The translations under genes and the position numbers were made by a program. Shown here one piece after another: positions 5,967 through 13,116 of a stretch of 13,282 nucleotides of DNA; the first letter of the stretch is position 1; each line of letters opens with the position of its first letter. A model generated the notes under the pieces. It was not told the origin of the DNA, did not search any database, and saw only the letters and a program-made list of their open reading frames with translations. Origin of the DNA: Clostridia bacterium (lineage in GTDB: Bacteria; Bacillota_A; Clostridia; Christensenellales; Aristaeellaceae); assembly GCA_017509065.1 (NCBI GenBank), contig JAFWQM010000120.1, positions 1 through 13,282 on the forward strand. Reading direction: 5' to 3'.

Positions 5967-8534
5967 ATGCGCAACACTGTCAAATCCATACTTATCTGCC
6001 TGCTGGTGCTTGCCTTGCTGTCCTCCCTCTGTGTGACGGCTTTTGCAGGCACGCTTGTCATTCCTTCCGCTGTGACCAGCATTGAGGCCGAAGCATTCAT
6101 GAATGCTACTTCGATCACTGATGTGTACATTCCCGCTTCTGTGACAAGTATTTCCAATTCTGCCTTTTCCGGAACAACACCTGTCTTTCACATCGAGAAC
6201 CCTGCTTCATTTGCCAATAACCTGAATGGCCGGGGAACCGTGCACTTGACAAAGGACACTGCCGTATCCGGAACGCTCACCTTTTCCAACGCCACGCTGA
6301 TCATTGACGAAGGCGTGACGCTTACCATCACCGGCTCTCTTCAGGGGAGCAGCCTGATCGTCAAGGGCACCGTGATCAATTACGGCAGGACGGAAGTAAC
6401 GAACAGCATTCAGACCCTCGATAGCGGTTCGTTCCATGCTTCGGGTTCTGATTCCCAAACAGTGATCCCCGCGGAGAGCTATTATGCCGGGCTGATGCTT
6501 TTTGCGGAGGACAGCGCCGTCATTACCCTGAGTGGGGATTCCAGTCAGGTTACCCCTATCTGTCTGGGTGAATCGACGGCAGTGATCGGCGCAGGAGAAA
6601 CGATCACTCTCTGTTTCGTTCCGAACCGGACAGGGGAATATACCTTAGAATCCACCGACTCAAAGGATACCAAATGCTCTCTCTATGACGCTGGCGGCAC
6701 TGAGCTGGCCTCCGATGATGACGGCGGAGAGGGCCGTAATTTCATGCTTGTTTACGAATTGGAAGCCGGTCGAAAATATTTTTACAAGGTAAAATTTTGT
6801 TATTCCTCCGAAGAGGGAGAGGTCAGTCTGCTGCTGAGTGTCGCAGCTGACGCGAGCATCACCTCCCATCCTGAAAACCAGCCAGTAATGCTGAATGAAA
6901 CTGCGTCTTTCGAGGTCGAAGCTTCCGGGCATACCCTGAAATATCAGTGGCAAATGATGCTTTTCAGTGATAACTACTGGCATAACGTTACATTGAACGG
7001 ATGGAACACCAACGTCCTCAGTTTCCAGGTTTCCTCGAAATATGATGACGCGCAGTTCCGATGCGCCGTGACCGGCAACGACGGTATCCAGGTCTTCAGT
7101 GAAGCGGCATTGCTTTCCGTTATGGAACCCTTACAATGCGGCGAAAGCGTTGCGCAGATCCGCAGGGGCGGGGATTCAAGGTATTTCTACTTTGTCCCTC
7201 TCGCAACAAAGGATTATACGCTGAGTTCTTCGGGCTCCGATGATACCCGAGTTACCCTCTATGACGCGTCTTTCAATGCTATCGCTGAAGATGATGACAG
7301 CGGTGAGGGGGGCCGGAACTTTAGCCTCACCCATACGCTGACCGCCAACACCAGATATATATTTGAGGTACGGTATTACAGCGCCGAAACGACCGGAACG
7401 ATTAACCTCATGATGAGCACAGATAATCCTGACGCACAGATTACTTCTCAACCGGTCGATTTGACCGTGGCGCCGAACAAGACCGCGACTTTCAAGGTGA
7501 CGGCCACAGGCCACGAACTGCAGTATAAGTGGCAGATAATGCTGAACGGTGGAAATACCTGGGAGAATACAACGCTGAGCGGCTGCAAAACCAACACTCT
7601 CAGTTTCACCGCTTTGACGTCTCATGACGGGGCATATTTCCGCTGCGCGGTGACGGGCAATGACGGTATGACGGTATACAGCGATCCGGCACGCCTTTCT
7701 GTCACCTCGGATACGGTTCAATACCGGGCCCTGCTGATCAGTGAGGTAAATTTCGACCCGATCTGCAACCGCAACCAGGGCGACGTGGAGCTCATGTCCG
7801 CAATGCTTCGCAGCGTGAGAGGTCCGACCGGGAACAGATATTCTATCACGACCGGCAGGGATTATACGCCCACTCAGGTGAAAAACGCCATCGCAAGCGC
7901 TTTCAGCGGAGCTACAAGCCAGGATGTTTCCCTGTTCTTCATTGCGACGCACGGAGATGTTTCCAACGGAGCCGGTTCCGTTGACGCAGGCGCGCTGTCA
8001 ACTTCTGATGAAGATTGGATTTTGTTCCAGGATCTGGCTAACTGGTTGAATGCGGTTCCCGGAAAGATTATCGTTATCGTGGAATCCTGCGGCTCCGGCG
8101 CAGCTATATATGACGGCAACAGAAGAGGTTCCTCTCCTATGACGGATACGCAATTCTGCGGACAGCTGATCGACGCATTTGCCGGTATAGATTCAGGAAT
8201 TATGAACAAGGACTCCAAAACTGGCGAGTTGCGTATTAACAATAAGTTCTATGTTTTGACGGCCTCCGCGCTGCAGCAGTTTAGTTGGGGCACTGAAGAT
8301 GGGCCATATAACTACTTTACCAAATGGCTGACAGAAGGCGTGGGGACCAGCGGCTCTATCCCTGCCGATACCAGGTATGGCAACAGCGACGGGATCCTCG
8401 TGCTGGAGGAGCTGTACAGCTATATCAGTGCCGTCGGAGATTCTCATGTGTTTTATGATGAGTATGGCGAGCCTTTTTATCAAACAGTGCAGCGTTATCC
8501 CGTAAACAGCGACTATCAACTGTTCAAGAGATGA
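5967..8534 (+). CDS. Secreted multidomain protein with clan CD (caspase/legumain-like) cysteine peptidase domain
   Basis: An 855-residue exported protein. Residues 1-27 are a signal peptide (basic MRNTVK, hydrophobic core, likely cleavage after AFA). Residues 30-70 hold two BspA-type leucine-rich repeats (IPSAVTSIEAEAF, IPASVTSISNSAF), and 75-190 look beta-rich. Then a module occurs twice: a PPC-like domain with YTLESTDSKDT (225-235) / YTLSSSGSDDT (417-427) and an Asp-rich loop, followed by an Ig-like domain ending RCAVTGNDG (365-373 and 559-567). Residues 585-855 form the peptidase: His662 in FFIATHGD and Cys708 in IIVIVESCGSGAA fit the His-Gly / hydrophobic-x-Cys-x-Ser-Gly dyad of clan CD (C13, C14), and FSWGTEDGPYNYFTKWL resembles the region after the Cys in caspases. 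No LPxTG, dockerin or transmembrane tail is seen. ATG 5967 is preferred over TTG 5961 because AAGGA (5954-5958) is eight bases upstream. Substrate unknown. Confidence 0.87.
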   Translation: MRNTVKSILICLLVLALLSSLCVTAFAGTLVIPSAVTSIEAEAFMNATSITDVYIPASVTSISNSAFSGTTPVFHIENPASFANNLNGRGTVHLTKDTAVSGTLTFSNATLIIDEGVTLTITGSLQGSSLIVKGTVINYGRTEVTNSIQTLDSGSFHASGSDSQTVIPAESYYAGLMLFAEDSAVITLSGDSSQVTPICLGESTAVIGAGETITLCFVPNRTGEYTLESTDSKDTKCSLYDAGGTELASDDDGGEGRNFMLVYELEAGRKYFYKVKFCYSSEEGEVSLLLSVAADASITSHPENQPVMLNETASFEVEASGHTLKYQWQMMLFSDNYWHNVTLNGWNTNVLSFQVSSKYDDAQFRCAVTGNDGIQVFSEAALLSVMEPLQCGESVAQIRRGGDSRYFYFVPLATKDYTLSSSGSDDTRVTLYDASFNAIAEDDDSGEGGRNFSLTHTLTANTRYIFEVRYYSAETTGTINLMMSTDNPDAQITSQPVDLTVAPNKTATFKVTATGHELQYKWQIMLNGGNTWENTTLSGCKTNTLSFTALTSHDGAYFRCAVTGNDGMTVYSDPARLSVTSDTVQYRALLISEVNFDPICNRNQGDVELMSAMLRSVRGPTGNRYSITTGRDYTPTQVKNAIASAFSGATSQDVSLFFIATHGDVSNGAGSVDAGALSTSDEDWILFQDLANWLNAVPGKIIVIVESCGSGAAIYDGNRRGSSPMTDTQFCGQLIDAFAGIDSGIMNKDSKTGELRINNKFYVLTASALQQFSWGTEDGPYNYFTKWLTEGVGTSGSIPADTRYGNSDGILVLEELYSYISAVGDSHVFYDEYGEPFYQTVQRYPVNSDYQLFKR

Positions 8535-8601
8535 TAGAACCGGTTTTCGAGCATCAACACCGGTTGCTCCCGCTAAGAATGAGTTTTTAAATATCTAAGA
8601 T

Positions 8602-8639
8602 GGCAGTCGGCCCTTGAACAGTGTCGGCTGCCGTTTTTT
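8602..8639 (+). terminator. Intrinsic terminator after the secreted peptidase gene
   Basis: GGCAGTCG (8602-8609) pairs with CGGCTGCC (8625-8632) with one G-U pair, followed by G and six T (8634-8639). It lies 68 bases past the stop codon. Confidence 0.8.
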
Positions 8640-8808
8640 GGAAGTGCGCCCGGCAGCGCGCGTTTCTAAAGGGCGAAAGAACCGAATACGCCCGGCAGCG
8701 GGAAGGATACAGCCGAAGGCAAAAGTGTACGCCGGACGAAAAACATGAAAGGATTTCAAGGAAATACATTTGCAGAATTTTGTTGATGAATGAATTCGCT
8801 CAAAGCTA

Positions 8809-8838
8809 TTGATAACTCCTGGGCAGATTTGGTATAAT
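8809..8838 (+). promoter_or_regulatory. Promoter of the NYN-domain gene
   Basis: TTGATA (8809-8814) and TATAAT (8833-8838) are 18 bases apart; a second overlapping TATAAT follows at 8838-8843. Transcription would start near 8845, leaving a leader of about 95 bases in which GGAGCC (8871-8876) can pair with GGTTCC (8893-8898). Confidence 0.75.
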
Positions 8839-8940
8839 ATAATCGTTTTCAGGAAAAAACGCCGCGCAGCGGGAGCCCTGTGAGAGCAGTGGAGGTTCCG
8901 GCCGCAGGAAAAACAAATAACAGAAAGCGAGCAATCATCC

Positions 8941-10077
8941 ATGCCAAATCTTGCCATCCTGATCGACGCGGAAAACGTGCTGCCCATCCACGCTGATCAG
9001 ATTTTCACCCACGCATCCTCTTTGGGAACCATTACTGTCAAAGAAATCTATGGCGCGGCCGCCGCGCTGACCGCCTGGGTAGAGCCGGTGCTGAAATACG
9101 CGCTCCACGCCAACCTGACCATCAAAGCGTCAAAGGGAAAAAACACGTCCGATATAGCGCTGGTGATCGGTGCGATGGATCTGCTGGTGGCCGGGAATAT
9201 CGACACGGTGGTCATCGTATCCAGCGACAGCGATTTTTCCGCGCTCTCCGTGCGCCTGCGCAGCGCGGGAATTGAGATCGTCGGCATGGGTACCGAGAAG
9301 GCCAACCCGCTGTGGCGCACGGCCTGCTCTTCGTTTATTGTGCTGCAGGCTCCCGTGTTCCGGCCCGCTCCGGTTCAGCAGCAGCCCACGCGTTCGCAGC
9401 CCGCGGCAAAGGCTGCCGTTCAGAAGCAGGAAGCGCCTGCGGCCGCCAATCCGTCCAAAAAGAAAACCGTTACGAAACCCGTGGCGCCCACGCACACGGG
9501 CCGCATGTCCATCATCACGGCTTTCATCAAAGAACAGCTGGAAGCGAACAACGGCAGGATGGCCGTGTCTGTCCTGCTGCCCGCGCTGAACGGCCTGCCG
9601 GAATACCGGGTGGATCAGCAGCGCTCCAAGCGGAACGCGCACAACTATCTGATGCGTCTGTACGGCGACACCTTCGCTTTTGAAGAAGGCGAAGGAGGCA
9701 GCTTCATTTCCCTGAAGCCGAACGCGCCCGCGCCTTCTGAAACGCCTGCGGAACCCGAGGAAACGCCTGCCGAAGCGGATGAATTGCCGGAGATCGGCGA
9801 GACTGAGCAGGAGCCTGCCGAACCGCTTCCCGAACAGAAAGAAGAACCCGCCGGCGCAGAGCCGGAAGAACAGCCCGACGAGCAGGCGCAGGCCATCGAA
9901 GCGTTCGCGGGCAAGCTGGTCGACGCGGGTATCCCGGAGGACGCCGCGCGGCAGATCATCCAGATCCTGAATGAAAACAACAACCTGCGGACCGTATACA
10001 ACAAAATGCGCGTCGTTTTCGGCGGCGATATCGGGCGCAAGTATTACCAGATTGTCAAAGAGGTCGGACAGGAATAA
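8941..10077 (+). CDS. NYN-domain (PIN-like nuclease) protein with OST-HTH/LOTUS domain
   Basis: A 378-residue protein. Residues 1-136 are a NYN (LabA/DUF88-type) domain of the PIN-like nuclease fold: LAILIDAEN with Asp9, KGKNTSDIALVIGAMD with Asp71 and Asp80, and VIVSSDSDFSAL with Asp96 and Asp98. These acidic residues would bind the metal for RNA cleavage. A Pro/Ala/Gln-rich linker follows (137-187). Residues 188-258 (MSIITAFIKEQL... to GGSFISLKP) look like an OST-HTH/LOTUS domain, often paired with NYN and proposed to bind RNA. An acidic Glu/Pro-rich linker (262-315) leads to a helical C-terminal domain (316-378) with GIPEDAARQIIQIL, which I do not recognise. The ribosome binding site is weak, but the frame begins cleanly at MPNLAILIDAEN. 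The DeoR-type gene follows after 77 bases with no terminator between. Confidence 0.86.
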   Translation: MPNLAILIDAENVLPIHADQIFTHASSLGTITVKEIYGAAAALTAWVEPVLKYALHANLTIKASKGKNTSDIALVIGAMDLLVAGNIDTVVIVSSDSDFSALSVRLRSAGIEIVGMGTEKANPLWRTACSSFIVLQAPVFRPAPVQQQPTRSQPAAKAAVQKQEAPAAANPSKKKTVTKPVAPTHTGRMSIITAFIKEQLEANNGRMAVSVLLPALNGLPEYRVDQQRSKRNAHNYLMRLYGDTFAFEEGEGGSFISLKPNAPAPSETPAEPEETPAEADELPEIGETEQEPAEPLPEQKEEPAGAEPEEQPDEQAQAIEAFAGKLVDAGIPEDAARQIIQILNENNNLRTVYNKMRVVFGGDIGRKYYQIVKEVGQE

Positions 10078-10154
10078 ATGGATAAGGCATCAGGAGCGAA
10101 GGCGCAGTAAAATGAATTATTACGAACTCCTGACGGATTATGAAGGGAACTGCC

Positions 10155-10916
10155 ATGAAAACCAAGCGTTTGACGGATATGGAAGCCTACATCCGGCGTC
10201 ACGGTTCGGCGACGATGGAAGAACTGCGAACCGGTTTCAACGTGTCCATGAACACCGTGCGGCGGGATGTGGCGGAGCTTTTGAAGACGGGCAGCGTCCA
10301 GAAGGTATACGGTGGCGTGCGCTCCACCGTTCAGGATCCCGTGCAGGCGGCCTACCCCAAGCCCGGCGGCGCTAAGCGCGCCATTTGCTTTGAAGCCGCA
10401 AAGCTGGTGAAGGATGGGGACATTGTGTTCATCGACTCCGGCACCACCACCGTGCAGATCATCGAAGCGATCAAGGACATGCACGTGACCGTGATTACCA
10501 ACAATATCCAGGTAATGATGAAGGCGCTGGAATATGAGAACATCCGGGTGATTATGCTGCCCGGCGAGGTACACCGGAAAACCCTGTCCATTACCGGCGA
10601 GGACTCCGCCGAATACCTCAGCCATATGAACACCAACATCGCGTTCATGGCGGCAACCGGCGCGTCCCTGACAGGCGTGGCCAATTCCAGTCCGCTGGAA
10701 TACTCTATCAAAAAGGCCGCCGTTGCCCACGCCGAGCGCGTGGTGCTGCTGGTGGCGGGTTCCAAGTTCGGTACAACCAGCCTGCTGATCTACGCCGGGC
10801 TGGAGAAATTCCAGACCGTGATTACCGACAGCCGCATTCCCCCCGTATACCGCCAACGCCTGAAAGATTTGCATATCGATCTGCGCATCGTGGAGGATAC
10901 GGGCACTGAAAGCTGA
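10155..10916 (+). CDS. DeoR/GlpR family transcriptional regulator
   Basis: A 253-residue repressor of the DeoR family. Residues 1-58 are the winged helix-turn-helix: TMEELRTGFNVSMNTVRRDVAEL is the recognition region and KVYGGV the wing. Residues 74-240 are the sugar-phosphate-sensing DeoR_C domain, with GDIVFIDSGTTT (88-99), ITNN (114-117), the LPGEV turn, and LLVAGSKFG near the end. Such regulators usually sense a phosphorylated sugar and control sugar or nucleoside genes. ATG 10155 is preferred over ATG 10140 because AAGGGA (10143-10148) lies about six bases upstream. It stands after the NYN gene and is followed by an apparent terminator; no sugar kinase or PTS gene is adjacent, so its target cannot be guessed. 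Confidence 0.92.
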   Translation: MKTKRLTDMEAYIRRHGSATMEELRTGFNVSMNTVRRDVAELLKTGSVQKVYGGVRSTVQDPVQAAYPKPGGAKRAICFEAAKLVKDGDIVFIDSGTTTVQIIEAIKDMHVTVITNNIQVMMKALEYENIRVIMLPGEVHRKTLSITGEDSAEYLSHMNTNIAFMAATGASLTGVANSSPLEYSIKKAAVAHAERVVLLVAGSKFGTTSLLIYAGLEKFQTVITDSRIPPVYRQRLKDLHIDLRIVEDTGTES

Positions 10917-11000
10917 ATTCCGTGAAAAATGATGATAGAAAATGGTAAACTAACCCTGCAGTTTGCGTGAGTGATGAGCCTCGCAATCAGTCAAATCAAT

Positions 11001-11039
11001 CATGGCCGATGAAAAAACTTCATGAAACCATGTTTTTTT
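11001..11039 (+). terminator. Probable terminator after the DeoR-family gene
   Basis: CATGG (11001-11005) pairs with CCATG (11028-11032), with an inner ATGAA/TTCAT stem (11009-11013, 11019-11023), followed by seven T (11033-11039). The stem is broken by an internal loop and is AT-rich, so it may be weak. Confidence 0.55.
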
Positions 11040-11094
11040 CGGCAGGAATTTTCCATTTTCCGTCGAATATTATAAAGCAGAAACAGAGGATAAG

Positions 11095-11117
11095 AAAAAA
11101 AGCCGGAGGGTTCCGGC
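11095..11117 (-). terminator. Minus-strand terminator in the hpf leader
   Basis: Read on the minus strand, GCCGGA (11117-11112) pairs with TCCGGC (11107-11102) across ACCC and is followed by seven T (11101-11095). It has the form of an intrinsic terminator but faces away from hpf, and no minus-strand gene lies upstream of it. On the plus strand it would be a GC hairpin in the hpf leader, with no T-run. Confidence 0.6.
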
Positions 11118-11145
11118 CATATAACGAGAGAGGAGTTGTTCCTGT

Positions 11146-11685
11146 ATGAAGACCAACATCACCGCGAAAAACATGATCGTCACCCCGGGCATCAGCAACC
11201 GGATCTTCAAAAAAACCGCCACCATGGAGCGGTATTTGAAGCCAGATACGGAAATGTTTGTGCGGCTGCGCAAGGAGAGGGACGAGCGCATTTGCGAAAT
11301 CACCGTTCCCATGAAGGATGTGACCCTGCGCGCGGAATCCTCCAGCAAGGATAACCTGTTTATGTCCATCGACAGCGCCCTGGCCAAGCTGGAACGCCAG
11401 ATCCTGCGCCATCGCACCAAGCTGGAAAAGCGCCTTCGTGAGGACGCCTACGAAGAAGAGACCCCCGAATTCATCGAAGATATCTCCGCTTACGGCCCCT
11501 CCGACCGCAAGATCGTGCGCACCAAGGAATTCCCCGTGCGCCCCATGGCCGTGGAGGATGCCATCCTGCAGATGGAATTGCTGGGCCACACCTTCTTCGT
11601 CTTCGTGAATATCGAAACCGAGCGCACCAATGTGCTTTATTTGCGCAAGGACGGCAATCTGGGCCTGCTGGTGCCGGAAGCCTGA
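11146..11685 (+). CDS. hpf: Ribosome hibernation promoting factor, long form
   Basis: A 179-residue long-form HPF (RaiA/S30AE family). Residues 1-100 are the ribosome-binding domain: MKTNITAKNMIVTPGI at the start, EITVPMKDVTLRAE and NLFMSIDSALAKLERQILRHRTKL. Residues about 120-179 are the C-terminal dimerisation domain (IVRTKEFPVRPMAVEDAILQ, then FFVFVNIETERTNVLYLRKDGNLGLLVP). In bacteria with long HPF this protein alone links 70S ribosomes into inactive 100S dimers in stationary phase or stress. AGGAG (11131-11135) lies ten bases before the ATG. It is probably transcribed alone, since a terminator follows and an apparent terminator precedes it; I found no convincing sigma-A promoter in 11040-11095. 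Confidence 0.95.
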   Translation: MKTNITAKNMIVTPGISNRIFKKTATMERYLKPDTEMFVRLRKERDERICEITVPMKDVTLRAESSSKDNLFMSIDSALAKLERQILRHRTKLEKRLREDAYEEETPEFIEDISAYGPSDRKIVRTKEFPVRPMAVEDAILQMELLGHTFFVFVNIETERTNVLYLRKDGNLGLLVPEA

Positions 11686-11710
11686 TAAGATATCATTTTC
11701 TGCATTTTTC

Positions 11711-11738
11711 AAGCCCCCCTTTTCGGGGGGTATTTTAT
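11711..11738 (+). terminator. Intrinsic terminator after hpf
   Basis: CCCCCC (11714-11719) pairs with GGGGGG (11725-11730) across TTTTC, followed by TATTTTATT. Confidence 0.9.
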
Positions 11739-11751
11739 TGGCATTTTCCGC

Positions 11752-11780
11752 TTGCCGAGCGGGCGGTTTTGTGCTATGCT
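11752..11780 (+). promoter_or_regulatory. Promoter of the mnmM-HD operon, with overlapping inverted repeat
   Basis: TTGCCG (11752-11757) and TATGCT (11775-11780) are 17 bases apart. A 6-bp inverted repeat TGTGCT/AGCACA (11770-11775 and 11784-11789) brackets the -10 box and could be an operator. Confidence 0.6.
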
Positions 11781-11820
11781 GTGAGCACAAAGAACGCTGA
11801 AAAGAAAGGCGGGATGCCGC

Positions 11821-11877
11821 ATGGAACCGTTTGAATCCTTCCGCATCGGCTTTACCTGCCCGATTGATCCGGAGTAA
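11821..11877 (+). CDS. Possible 18-residue leader ORF before mnmM
   Basis: ATG 11821 begins an 18-codon frame, MEPFESFRIGFTCPIDPE, ending in TAA six bases before the mnmM start. GAAAGG (11804-11809) lies eleven bases upstream, a long but possible spacing. It could couple translation into mnmM, be the remnant of a longer gene, or be chance. No family is recognised. Confidence 0.3.
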   Translation: MEPFESFRIGFTCPIDPE

Positions 11878-11883
11878 AACGCG

Positions 11884-12450
11884 ATGAGGTATGAACTGAG
11901 ATCCGCCCGCTACCTGGCGGCGGATATTCTGCGCCGCGCCGTTGAACCGGGTGATACGGCGGTGGACGCCACCATGGGCAATGGCCACGACACCCTGTTT
12001 CTCTGTGAACTGGTTGGGGAGCAGGGAAAGGTGTACGCCTTTGACGTGCAGCCGCAGGCGGTGGAAAACACGCGGAAGCGCCTGACAGACGCCGGTGTGA
12101 TCGCCCGCGCGAAGCTGTTCTGCCTTGGCCATGAGCGCATGGCAGAGCAGGTGCAGGAGCCTGTAGCCGCGGTGGTGTTCAATCTGGGCTGGCTTCCCGG
12201 TGGCGACCACAGCGTCACCACCCGCTGGGAGACGACACGGTGTGCCGTGGAAAGCGCGCTGACGCTGCTGAAACCGCTCGGTGTGCTGGTCATCTGCGCT
12301 TACCCCGGCCATGCCGAGGGCGACCGCGAGCGGCAGGCGCTAAAGGACATGCTCGCCGCGCTGCCGCCGCAGCAATACAATGTGTTATGGCACAAATTTT
12401 TGAACGCCGGGCCGGGCGCGCCGGAGTGCTTCGCGGTCCAGCGTCAGTGA
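11884..12450 (+). CDS. mnmM: tRNA 5-aminomethyl-2-thiouridine methyltransferase (MnmM/YtqB family)
   Basis: A 188-residue class I S-adenosylmethionine-dependent methyltransferase of the family formerly called putative rRNA methylase (YtqB). Motif I is VDATMGNGHDT (27-37), the acidic ribose-binding turn is AFDVQ (52-56) and the family signature is FNLGWLPGGD (99-108). YtqB-type enzymes of Gram-positive bacteria have been assigned as MnmM, which methylates nm5s2U to mnm5s2U at the wobble base of certain tRNAs; the assignment here rests on family likeness. The stop codon is 13 bases before the HD-domain gene, so the two are probably co-transcribed. There is no strong Shine-Dalgarno before ATG 11884, which may rely on coupling to the short upstream frame. 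Confidence 0.85.
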   Translation: MRYELRSARYLAADILRRAVEPGDTAVDATMGNGHDTLFLCELVGEQGKVYAFDVQPQAVENTRKRLTDAGVIARAKLFCLGHERMAEQVQEPVAAVVFNLGWLPGGDHSVTTRWETTRCAVESALTLLKPLGVLVICAYPGHAEGDRERQALKDMLAALPPQQYNVLWHKFLNAGPGAPECFAVQRQ

Positions 12451-12463
12451 CAGGAGGAAAAAC

Positions 12464-13021
12464 ATGATTCCCACACCCGAAGAAGCGTATAAATTATTGC
12501 AGGAATACAACCAGGGAGAATTTCATTTGAAGCACGCCCGCATCGTGGGCGACTGCATGCGCTGGTTCGCGGAACAGCTGGGCTACGGCGAGGAAAAGGA
12601 ATTCTGGGAAACCGTGGGCATCCTGCACGATCTCGATTTTGAACAGTATCCCGATCAGCACTGCATCAAGAGCCAGGAAATCATGCGGGAAAAGGGCCTG
12701 GACGAGCGCGTCATCCACGCCACCGCCAGCCACGGCTGGGGCCTCACCGTGGACGTGAAGCCCGAGCTGGAAATGGAAAAGGTGCTGTTCGCCGTGGATG
12801 AACTGACCGGCCTGATCGGGGCCGCGGCGGTGATGCGGCCCTCCAAATCGGTGGACGACCTGGAAGTGAAATCCGTAAAAAAGAAGTTCAAGGACAAACG
12901 CTTCGCCGCCGGATGCGACCGCGGCGTGATCGAGCGCGGCGCCGAAATGCTGGGCTGGGATCTGGATACCCTGATCGACAAAACCATCCAGGCCATGCGG
13001 GCCAGCGAAAACGTGGATTGA
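12464..13021 (+). CDS. HD-domain metal-dependent phosphohydrolase
   Basis: A 185-residue protein with the HD-superfamily metal ligands His24 (HLKHARIVG), His55-Asp56 (VGILHDLDFEQ) and Asp112 (FAVDELTGLIGA). Such proteins hydrolyse phosphate esters, often of nucleotides, but the substrate cannot be read from the sequence. The segment from about 123 to 150 is Lys-rich (VKSVKKKFKDKRFA). The start has a strong AGGAGG at 12452-12457. It follows mnmM by 13 bases, so the two are very likely one operon. No signal peptide or membrane segment is present. Confidence 0.88.
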   Translation: MIPTPEEAYKLLQEYNQGEFHLKHARIVGDCMRWFAEQLGYGEEKEFWETVGILHDLDFEQYPDQHCIKSQEIMREKGLDERVIHATASHGWGLTVDVKPELEMEKVLFAVDELTGLIGAAAVMRPSKSVDDLEVKSVKKKFKDKRFAAGCDRGVIERGAEMLGWDLDTLIDKTIQAMRASENVD

Positions 13022-13023
13022 CC

Positions 13024-13060
13024 GGATCAGCTTTGATTTCTTGATGCATTTGATCCTTTT
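13024..13060 (+). terminator. Weak candidate terminator after the HD-domain gene
   Basis: GGATCA (13024-13029) pairs with TGATCC (13051-13056) across a 21-base loop, followed by four T. The loop is long and the stem short, so this is a tentative call. Confidence 0.35.
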
Positions 13061-13116
13061 AACTCTTAGCATCTATGTCCTTAAGGGTGTATTTTCAATC
13101 CAGCAAGAAGGAAACG

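Larger units (their letters stand above)
8535..8940 (+). other. 406-base intergenic region: terminator, short direct repeat, promoter and leader
   Basis: I see no gene here. It holds a 7-bp inverted repeat AACCGGT/ACCGGTT (8538-8544, 8559-8565) without a T-run, the terminator at 8602-8639, a 12-base direct repeat CGCCCGGCAGCG (8647-8658 and 8689-8700), the promoter at 8809-8838 and a GC-rich leader. An open frame at 8621-8812 starts inside the terminator, has an unlikely composition and no ribosome binding site. Confidence 0.6.

Noticed and set aside
8538..8565. AACCGGT/ACCGGTT hairpin as the terminator of the peptidase gene
   Set aside because: No T-run follows and the loop is 14 bases; the stem at 8602-8639 is a better terminator.
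8845..8940. GC-rich leader of the NYN gene as a riboswitch or T-box
   Set aside because: One short stem can be drawn, but no conserved riboswitch or T-box motif is recognisable and there is no terminator before the ATG.
8941..10077. NYN-LOTUS protein as part of a phage-defence island
   Set aside because: No other defence gene, toxin-antitoxin pair or mobile element lies next to it; the neighbours are housekeeping or regulatory.
10112..10375. Short frame beginning MNYYELLTDYEG before the DeoR gene
   Set aside because: It runs out of frame into the DeoR gene, soon turning Arg/Gly-rich like other shadows, and lacks a good ribosome binding site.
11020..12312. 430-residue minus-strand open frame over hpf and mnmM
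   Set aside because: It runs antisense to two well-supported genes and through the hpf terminator; its composition is that of a shadow frame.
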